From Leptolyngbya sp. SIO4C5 (lineage in GTDB: Bacteria > Cyanobacteriota > Cyanobacteriia > Phormidesmidales > Phormidesmidaceae), in NCBI GenBank assembly GCA_010671965.1, contig JAAHIC010000058.1, forward strand, positions 1-12,428: DNA of 12,428 nucleotides, read 5' to 3'. A program made the position numbers and the translations under genes. Below are positions 8,101 to 12,428 of the stretch, one piece after another. The notes under the pieces are model-generated. The model searched no databases, was not told the origin of the DNA, and saw only the letters and a program-made list of their open reading frames with translations. How positions within the stretch are numbered: the first letter of the stretch is position 1; the number at the start of each line of letters is the position of its first letter.

Positions 8101-10946
8101 GCTCCGGGGACGGCAACGGTGGCAACGTGCTGCTGCGCACCAACGGCGGCAATATTAACGCGGCAGATATCGACACTGGCGTGGGAAGCAACGGCACGGC
8201 GGGTAATATTCGCCTGGACATCAACGCTAATCCAGAAGTGACGGGGGCTATTGATACCTCCGGCGGCACCCTCACAGCCACTTCAGAAACGGGCAGCGGC
8301 GGCAGAGTTAGGCTGACTACGGCTGAAGGCAACATCGATACGGCAGATGTCCTGACCCGCACCAACACTGACGGTGCGGCAGGCAACATCCTCCTCACAG
8401 TGGAAGGCGGACTGGGTGCCATCGATACCACCAACGGCACCCTGGATGCCTCATCTGCAGGCGGAGATGGCGGCAGGGCAGCCCTAAACGTTCAGGACGG
8501 CAACATTGCCACTAGCAATATTCGCACCTTCTCGGAATCTGCTGACGCCGAGGGCGGCAATATTGGGCTGAACGTCAACGGCGATCGCGGCTCGATTGAC
8601 ACCACGGCGGGCAGCCTCACCGCTGGCGGCACCGTAGCTGATGGCGGCAACATCCGGCTGTTGACCACTCCCACTACCACCAACGGCAATATTCAGGCTG
8701 GCGAGCTCAACGCTAGCGCCACAGGTGACGGCAATGCCGGCAATGTCAGGATTGAAACGGGGGAAACGGGCAATATTGACACCACCGTCGATACGGTAGA
8801 TACCACAGCCGTCGATGGCAACGGTGGCGCTATCCGCCTAACTACCACAGAGGGCAATATTCAAACCGCCAGCCTGGACGCCAGCACCAGCGGCGCTGGC
8901 AATGGCGGCCGAATCGACCTAGAAGTTGAGGGCATTCCCGGCTCGATCAGCACGACTGGCGGCCCGCTTGATACCCGCTCGGCTGAGGCTGATGGCGGTG
9001 ATGTGACCCTCGATACCAATGGCGGCAACATCAATACGGCGGACATCAATACCAGCTCTGGCGCAGACGGCACCGCCGGTGATATCCGCCTAGACATTGC
9101 TGCCAATGACGAAGTAACCGGCCAGATTGATACTTCCGGCAGCGACCTGAGCGCGACCTCGGTTTCGGGGACGGGCGGCCAGGTACGGTTGACCACCGGC
9201 GAAGGCGCTATCAGCACCGGGGACATTGCCACAGGTACGAGCACGGATGGGGCGGCGGGCGACATTGTTCTGACCGTAGAAGGGGGCGTCGGCTCCATCG
9301 ATGTCACCAACGGGCTGCTCGATACGACGGCAGCCGGGGGCGACGGCGGCCAGATTGACCTGAATACGGTCGGCGGCAATATCAGCACCGCTAATCTGCA
9401 GTCTTTCGCTGAGATGGCTGACTTTGTTGGCGGCGATATCAGTCTGACCATCGGCGGCGATCGCGGCTCAGTTGATACCACCAACGGCACCTTGACCACC
9501 GGCTCCACCGTGGCCGACGGCGGCGATATCAGCATTTCAACGGTTTCGACAACGACCAACGGCAACGTCCAGGTAGCCGACTTGAATACCAGTGCCCTGC
9601 AGGACGGCAACGCCGGCAACATCACGATTGAAACCGGCGAAACCGGCAGCGTTGACACCACGGCAGGTACGCCCACGGCCACCGCAGTTGACGGCAACGG
9701 CGGCGATGTCGAAATCACTACCATGACCGGCGATATTCAAATTGCCGATATCGACACCAGCGCCAGCGGGGCGGGCAACGGCGGCCCGATTGATGTCACA
9801 GTGCAGCGATCGCTGGGGCAAATCAGCGTCAGCGGCACCCTTGACGCTAGCGCTGCCAGCGGTAACGGCGGTCCCGTTTCCCTAGAAACCGATGAGGGCA
9901 ATATCGACACGGCCAGCGTCAATACCTTCTCCAACGGGACGGGCGACGGCGGCAACATCACCGCCACCATTAACAACGGCCTCGGCTCGATTGACACTAC
10001 CAGCGGCAGCTATGATGCCACCTCTGACGGCGGCAACGGTGGGGATATTGACTTCAATACCAATCGTGGCGGCATCAGCACCAGCGACCTCAGCTCATTC
10101 TCTGAGAGCACAGGCACCACCGGCGGCGATATTACCCTGACTGTCAATGGTGAAGCCGGCTCCATCAACACCACGACAGGCACCTTGTCGACGGGCACCC
10201 GTCTAGGCGCAGGCGGCGACATTGACCTGTCAACTGTGGATGGCAACATCAGCACCGCCAGCCTGCTATCTAACTCCACTGGAGCTGAAGTCGGCGGCAA
10301 TATTGAGCTATCGGTTAGTCAAGACTTTGGCGATATAGATACCAGCAACGGCATCATCGACGCCAGCTCGGCGCTGCTCGATGCCGGTGATATCTCCCTC
10401 TCAGTGGCAGACGGCAACATTACCACCAGCAGCGCGATCGCCCGGGCTGGAGATGCCGGACTCGGCGGCAACATCACCTACAGCGGCAATGAGCCGACCA
10501 AGATTGACACGACAAATGCGGCTCCCGATGGCAGCCCTGCCGTCATCGATGTCAGCTCAGATTTGGGCAGCGGCGGCGACGTAGAGCTGTCGGCGGGCTT
10601 TGTGGTGGTCAGCAGCACTGATGCCAGCGGGGGGGCCGAAGGCGGCAACATTACCTACTTGGGTGACGAAGTAGATATCGCCGACGGCAGCACGATTGAG
10701 AGCAACGGCGGCACCCTGCAGTTTGGTACCTTTACCCTGAGTCAGGACATCGTGGTGGGCGCTACTTCTAGCCAAGGCGGCAGCTTCCTCGATATCGTCG
10801 ATAGCGAAATTGCCTTCATCCAGGATGGCTTTGACACCATTGAGATTGGCCGCGCAGAAGGGACAGGCACGATCTACGTCGTCTCACCCAACTTCCCGGA
10901 TCCGGTGATCTACCGGCAGCCCACCCAAGAGGGCCTGCCAGAGTAG
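5187..10946 (+). CDS. TpsA-like two-partner-secretion exoprotein with long beta-helix repeats
   Basis: This 1919-residue protein is predicted to be exported by Sec and then secreted through a TpsB/Omp85-type pore, ending as a surface-attached or released fibre. Residues 1-33 are a signal peptide with a likely cut at AFA/QS. The TPS (filamentous haemagglutinin N-terminal) domain follows, with GQTFDITGG, NLFLVNPAGIVFG (NPAG at 123-126) and LSAPGGDITIAAVPGENR. A second conserved region carries VIVWADDITGFYGSISAQGG, FVEVSG (405-410) and GTLLLDPKNI (430-439). An Asp-rich linker (446-451) comes next. Residues 583-1742 are twenty tandem units of about 57 residues, consensus near GNI.TA.I.T...G.AG.I.L.V.G..GSIDTT.G.L.ATS..GDGG. 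The tail ends YRQPTQEGLPE, with no sorting signal I recognise. I see no cysteine, one tryptophan and very few lysines, as in many secreted beta-helix proteins. The first ATG is used because the signal peptide starts there. Adhesion or surface structure is inferred from the family. No TpsB gene lies in the window. Confidence 0.93.
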   Translation: MTHKNKLSTAAAYLAATVAFGAFLPGQIRSAFAQSVTPAQDGTGTVVNVEGQTFDITGGTLSGDGANLFHSLEQLNLNADEIANFISQPEVQNILGRIVSGDPSVIDGLLQVSGGDSNLFLVNPAGIVFGQNARLNVPAAFSATTADQIGFGSTAFNATGSNDYQALIGNPTSFGFTANNPGSLVNAGVLEVGQGESLTLLGGQVVNLGTLSAPGGDITIAAVPGENRVIISQAGAALSLELETLADGTATGTLSPLSLPELLTGSGVAEATAIAVEADGAVRLTNGVALPTGTGTAIASGRLDTSSQQTGGRVTVLGDRVAVANADIDAAGNTGGGQIRLGGAYQGGSDLPAAARTFVDADSSLSADALRSGDGGEVIVWADDITGFYGSISAQGGSLSGDGGFVEVSGKDSLIFDGVVDTSATNGVFGTLLLDPKNIAVVGGTDDGDDDAQRQDALGPDPNAASAEVLAGEPPANGTFTIFESELEGMSGDTNITLQASNNVSINDLPDNELLFQPGSGAITFTADADNDGAGSFLMNGSADVIRAAGRNIEISGAAITVAGIDTSADGAAGNISLTSSGGDIKVNNGLRADSVNSEGGAIDLEVTQDLGAINISSSGVTVSATSENGEGGNITFNTAGGNITTLDVQTFTGGSGAAGDIDFNIAANSQGTGQIDTSSGTLDASSATGTGGDVTLTTAAGNIDTANVDTRSGGDANAGEIQLDIQGGIGSIDTTSGSLTATSVEGNGGEINLTTNEGNISSSDISSASSQGGAAGEIALDVAAGTGSINTTTGTIDATSAVGDGGNVELRTFQGSISAANINTFTEAAGAVGGQIELNVQDVEGSIDTTVGTLTSGSSVGDGGKIELTTTDGNIQTATLDSSAVDDGGNGGRIVVEAGGGGNIDTTNGLVNSTAEDGNGGNINLTTQDGNIQTANIDSSTVSEGEAGRIRLQVEGSPGLINTTGGTLDASSGDGNGGNVLLRTNGGNINAADIDTGVGSNGTAGNIRLDINANPEVTGAIDTSGGTLTATSETGSGGRVRLTTAEGNIDTADVLTRTNTDGAAGNILLTVEGGLGAIDTTNGTLDASSAGGDGGRAALNVQDGNIATSNIRTFSESADAEGGNIGLNVNGDRGSIDTTAGSLTAGGTVADGGNIRLLTTPTTTNGNIQAGELNASATGDGNAGNVRIETGETGNIDTTVDTVDTTAVDGNGGAIRLTTTEGNIQTASLDASTSGAGNGGRIDLEVEGIPGSISTTGGPLDTRSAEADGGDVTLDTNGGNINTADINTSSGADGTAGDIRLDIAANDEVTGQIDTSGSDLSATSVSGTGGQVRLTTGEGAISTGDIATGTSTDGAAGDIVLTVEGGVGSIDVTNGLLDTTAAGGDGGQIDLNTVGGNISTANLQSFAEMADFVGGDISLTIGGDRGSVDTTNGTLTTGSTVADGGDISISTVSTTTNGNVQVADLNTSALQDGNAGNITIETGETGSVDTTAGTPTATAVDGNGGDVEITTMTGDIQIADIDTSASGAGNGGPIDVTVQRSLGQISVSGTLDASAASGNGGPVSLETDEGNIDTASVNTFSNGTGDGGNITATINNGLGSIDTTSGSYDATSDGGNGGDIDFNTNRGGISTSDLSSFSESTGTTGGDITLTVNGEAGSINTTTGTLSTGTRLGAGGDIDLSTVDGNISTASLLSNSTGAEVGGNIELSVSQDFGDIDTSNGIIDASSALLDAGDISLSVADGNITTSSAIARAGDAGLGGNITYSGNEPTKIDTTNAAPDGSPAVIDVSSDLGSGGDVELSAGFVVVSSTDASGGAEGGNITYLGDEVDIADGSTIESNGGTLQFGTFTLSQDIVVGATSSQGGSFLDIVDSEIAFIQDGFDTIEIGRAEGTGTIYVVSPNFPDPVIYRQPTQEGLPE
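7110..8147 (+). repeat. Divergent first copy of the five-unit super-repeat, with one extra unit
   Basis: The block holds six units (60, 57, 57, 58, 57 and 57 residues). The first unit carries the NIAANSQGTGQIDTS insertion that marks type A. The unit at 7632 has the NTFTEA feature of type C but lacks the TTTN extension seen in later C units. One of the units at 7290 or 7461 is extra relative to the later blocks. It is therefore an older or less homogenised copy (inference). Confidence 0.65.
8148..9023 (+). repeat. Second copy of the five-unit super-repeat (A-B-C-D-E)
   Basis: Units start at 8148 (A, 60 residues, insertion NANPEVTG), 8328 (B, 57), 8499 (C, 62, ends TTTN), 8685 (D, 56, ETGETG) and 8853 (E, 57), 876 bp in total. 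Each unit matches the unit of the same letter in the following block better than it matches its neighbours. My hand count is about 60% identity across the two blocks, highest for A (42 of 60). Confidence 0.85.
9024..9896 (+). repeat. Third copy of the five-unit super-repeat (A-B-C-D-E)
   Basis: Units start at 9024 (A, 60 residues, insertion AANDEVTG), 9204 (B, 57), 9375 (C, 62, ends TTTN), 9561 (D, 56, ETGETG) and 9729 (E, 56), 873 bp in total. Length irregularities are kept in the same positions as in the preceding block. Both C units also contain the identical DNA GGCGATCGCGGCTC (8580-8593 and 9456-9469). From 9897 the following units continue without a clear full fourth block. Confidence 0.85.
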
Positions 10947-10975
10947 CAATAGCTAGTCAGTGGTCGATCAGTGCT

Positions 10976-11001
10976 CAGCGAGTCTAACTTTAGGCTCGCT
11001 G
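10976..11001 (+). terminator. Stem-loop after the exoprotein gene, terminator-like
   Basis: CAGCGAGTC (10976-10984) pairs with GGCTCGCTG (10993-11001) around an 8-base loop, TAACTTTA; eight Watson-Crick pairs and one G-U give a stable stem. It begins 29 bases after the TAG stop. No T-run follows, so it may protect the 3' end or terminate weakly rather than act as a classic intrinsic terminator. Confidence 0.55.
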
Positions 11002-11084
11002 ATTGCTCAATGGGCGATCGCGCTCATTTCTCTCCCCACTTGAGAACAGACGCTGTAGAGTGGATCTAAAAATGTAATTCAGCT

Positions 11085-11390
11085 ATGACTTTGAAATATT
11101 GGCTCAGCGGACTGGGCAGCGCTAGCCTACTGCTGCTGACTGGCCCGGCTCAGGCGCTGCCCCCGGCTGAGGACATTCCAGAAGAGGTAATGCGCAACGA
11201 GATTATCCTAGAAGCGCGATCGCCGCTTAATGGTGAACCTCTGACCCTAGCTGAGTACGCTGAGCTACAGGCCGAACTGGCTGAGCGGATAGAAAGTCCT
11301 ACTCCTAGATCGGATCTGCGACAGGCGATCTTTTTGCTACAGCTACGGCGAGCCGCCAGGACGCTTTTACCCTTTGTGCCTATCCCCTGA
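11085..11390 (+). CDS. Small secreted protein, conserved cyanobacterial type, function unknown
   Basis: The 101-residue protein begins with a classic signal peptide: a Lys at position 4, a hydrophobic stretch (about 7-20) and a likely cut at AQA/LPP after residue 24. The mature part of about 77 residues starts PPAEDIPEEVMRNEII, continues with ARSPLNGEPLTLAEYAELQ and ends in a basic, amphipathic stretch (LLQLRRAARTLLPFVPIP). I recall cyanobacterial hypothetical proteins with the same order of motifs (PEDIPEEVLR, EARSP.DG.PLT..EYA.LQ), so I take it as a real family, unverified. There is no catalytic motif. The signal peptide suggests the periplasm, thylakoid lumen or exterior. It starts 138 bp after the exoprotein stop, with a stem-loop between, so it is probably transcribed separately. 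TTGAGA at 11040-11045 may be part of a promoter, but no good -10 is clear. Confidence 0.8.
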   Translation: MTLKYWLSGLGSASLLLLTGPAQALPPAEDIPEEVMRNEIILEARSPLNGEPLTLAEYAELQAELAERIESPTPRSDLRQAIFLLQLRRAARTLLPFVPIP

Positions 11391-11639
11391 TAGCAGCCCA
11401 TTTTGGCCCTTAGCAGGCAAACATTTTCTCAGGGAAAAGACGAAACCCCACTAAGTTTTGTTAATCTAATTCGCATATAACCATATTTGAGTACAAAGAG
11501 CTAAATCAGTGCTGGGCGATCGCGCCTGCTTGAGGCAGGCTGTGAGCCTATCCGCTTCTCAAGTTGCTTATTACTCCGTGCTGACCCCAGCACCGAGGTC
11601 TAACGCAGTTTTATAAATTTTAGAGTTGGGTCAAAATCT
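11391..11639 (+). promoter_or_regulatory. Promoter and leader region upstream of glgB
   Basis: These 249 bp contain no credible gene. TTGTTA (11458-11463) and CATATT (11482-11487) are spaced 18 bases and could be a sigma-70-type promoter, which would give a leader of about 145 bases. A second AT-rich stretch, TTATAAATTTTAG, lies at 11611-11623 close to the start codon. There is no obvious Shine-Dalgarno. The leader contains several inverted repeats, described separately. Confidence 0.4.
11509..11593 (+). promoter_or_regulatory. Leader with mutually exclusive stem-loops before glgB
   Basis: GTGCTGGG (11509-11516) is perfectly complementary to CCCAGCAC (11586-11593). The same right-hand arm can instead form a local hairpin, GTGCTG (11578-11583), loop ACCC, CAGCAC (11588-11593). 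A small independent hairpin, GCCTGC-TTGAG-GCAGGC (11524-11540), sits between them. Competing pairings are a feature of regulatory leaders, but I recognise no riboswitch class and a role is only inferred. Confidence 0.35.
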
Positions 11640-12428
11640 ATGGCGTTAACCGTTGCCCCCGAACAGATCGATCGGATTGTCTGGAATCAGCACCACGATC
11701 CGTTTGAGATTCTCGGTCCTCACATGATTCAGCAAGATGGTAAATCTGTCTGGGCCGTGCGGGCATATCTGCCTCAAGCCGACGAAGTTTGGCTAGTCTT
11801 TCCGGAGGCGCGTCAGGAATATCAGATGAAAACCTCGCATCACCCTCATTTCTTTGAGTGCGTGATTGAGACAGATGAACTGGCCAACTATCAGCTCCGC
11901 TACAAAGAAGGCGAACATGAGCGCTTCATCTATGACCCCTACGCCTTTAGAAGTCCTCAGATTACTGACTTTGATGTTCATCTCTTTGCCGAAGGCAATC
12001 ATCATCGCATTTACGAAAAGCTGGGGGCACATCCCACTGAAATCAACGGCGTTCCCGGCGTATACTTTGCTGTCTGGGCCCCCAACGCTCGCAATGCTTC
12101 TGTTTTAGGCGATTTTAATCACTGGGATGGCCGTAAACATCAGATGCGCCGCACCGGCAACGGCATTTGGGAGCTGTTTATTCCAGAAGTGGGAGTAGGG
12201 GCTAGCTACAAGTATGAAATCAAAAATCCTGCCGGTCACATTTACGAAAAGTCTGATCCTTACGGCTTTCAGCAGGAAATTCGGCCCAAGACAGCCTCCA
12301 TCGTAGCTGACTTAGACGGTTACGAATGGACAGTTGCGGGCACCAGAGCCGCAACTGCCGTTAAGCTGCTGCAGCCAGAGTGGAACACGCCAGAGAGTAC
12401 GCAGCGTGTCTTTGACTATGTGCGGCAG
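11640..12428 (+). CDS. glgB: 1,4-alpha-glucan branching enzyme, N-terminal part
   Basis: GlgB cuts alpha-1,4 glucan chains and re-attaches them through alpha-1,6 bonds, branching glycogen in the cytoplasm. The first 263 residues are present and the frame is open at the right edge; full cyanobacterial enzymes have roughly 760-780 residues. The N1 region contains WNQHHDPFEILGPH (15-28) and ELANYQLRYKEGEHER (80-95). YDPYAFRSP (98-106) and HLFAEGNHHRIYEKLGAHP (114-132) are typical. The CBM48-like module follows with VYFAVWAPNA (141-150), SVLGDFNHWDGR (154-165), YKYEI (190-194), YEKSDPYGF (202-210) and RPKTASIVADL (215-225). After Trp230 the sequence departs from what I remember of the family (see findings). 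The catalytic amylase domain lies outside the window. The ATG at 11640 gives the expected N-terminus. It lies 249 bp after the small secreted gene and probably has its own promoter. Confidence 0.96.
   Translation, partial: MALTVAPEQIDRIVWNQHHDPFEILGPHMIQQDGKSVWAVRAYLPQADEVWLVFPEARQEYQMKTSHHPHFFECVIETDELANYQLRYKEGEHERFIYDPYAFRSPQITDFDVHLFAEGNHHRIYEKLGAHPTEINGVPGVYFAVWAPNARNASVLGDFNHWDGRKHQMRRTGNGIWELFIPEVGVGASYKYEIKNPAGHIYEKSDPYGFQQEIRPKTASIVADLDGYEWTVAGTRAATAVKLLQPEWNTPESTQRVFDYVRQ

Larger units (their letters stand above)
6933..10412 (+). repeat. Twenty tandem units of about 57 residues (about 171 bp) in the exoprotein gene
   Basis: Unit starts, each at a Gly codon of a GNI-like motif, fall at 6933, 7110, 7290, 7461, 7632, 7806, 7977, 8148, 8328, 8499, 8685, 8853, 9024, 9204, 9375, 9561, 9729, 9897, 10068 and 10242. 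A degenerate unit begins at 10413. Unit lengths are 56-62 residues, most often 57. Since 57 is three times 19, and 19-residue coils are known for the R1 repeats of filamentous haemagglutinin, each unit may be three turns of a beta-helix (inference). The units are diverged in DNA, yet short identical stretches persist, for example GGCAATATTCAAACCGC at 7806, 7977 and 8853. The reading frame is intact throughout. Confidence 0.92.

Noticed and set aside
8861..9724. Long open frame on the minus strand opposite the exoprotein repeats (also 6734-7339 and 7985-8440)
   Set aside because: These Pro/Ser/Val-rich translations mirror the Gly/Thr/Asp codons of the repeat on the other strand and themselves repeat with the same period. 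They show no family motif and no separate start context.
6933..10412. CRISPR array or non-coding satellite as explanation for the regular repeats
   Set aside because: The period is about 171 bp without short constant repeats and unique spacers, and the frame is open throughout with conservation at the protein level.
11793..12108. Short open frames on both strands inside the glgB region
   Set aside because: The glgB frame shows family-specific motifs across the whole stretch, and the alternatives have none.

Overview
The window looks like chromosomal DNA of a cyanobacterium. The octamer GCGATCGC (the HIP1 palindrome typical of many cyanobacteria) occurs about 19 times by eye in 12.4 kb. The glycerol kinase and branching enzyme are of cyanobacterial type, and the large exoprotein begins with the N-terminal architecture common in filamentous cyanobacteria. 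The genus cannot be fixed from the sequence; a Leptolyngbya-like filamentous strain is a guess. I see no rRNA, tRNA, CRISPR array, transposase or phage gene.

Layout. (1) 1-3143, minus strand: the first about 1047 residues of a very large protein that runs off the left edge. It has an N-terminal membrane region, an alpha/beta-hydrolase core with a recognisable Ser/Asp/His set, and a long C-terminal region of unknown function. (2) 3213-4727, minus strand: glpK, glycerol kinase, 69 bp upstream of the hydrolase gene and in the same direction, so the two may be co-transcribed. (3) 4728-5186: a 459-bp divergent intergenic region with an operator-like inverted repeat. (4) 5187-10946, plus strand: a 1919-residue secreted TpsA-like exoprotein of two-partner secretion. 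It has a signal peptide, a TPS/haemagglutination domain and about twenty tandem units of about 57 residues. A stem-loop follows. (5) 11085-11390, plus strand: a small secreted protein of a family I believe is conserved in cyanobacteria. (6) 11391-11639: a leader region with mutually exclusive hairpins. (7) 11640 to the right edge, plus strand: the first 263 residues of glgB, the glycogen branching enzyme.

The most notable structure is the repeat architecture of the exoprotein. The 57-residue units are organised in a second tier: five distinguishable unit types (here A-B-C-D-E) recur in the same order as a block of about 291 residues. There are two clear consecutive copies (8148-9023 and 9024-9896) and a more divergent earlier copy with one extra unit (7110-8147). 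This points to block duplication of an already repetitive beta-helix. No TpsB transporter gene lies in the window.

Functionally the window mixes carbon storage (glgB), glycerol entry into lipid or central metabolism (glpK, perhaps linked to a lipase-like membrane hydrolase) and cell-surface or secreted material (TpsA-like protein, small secreted protein). A single joint system linking all of them is not supported by the sequence.
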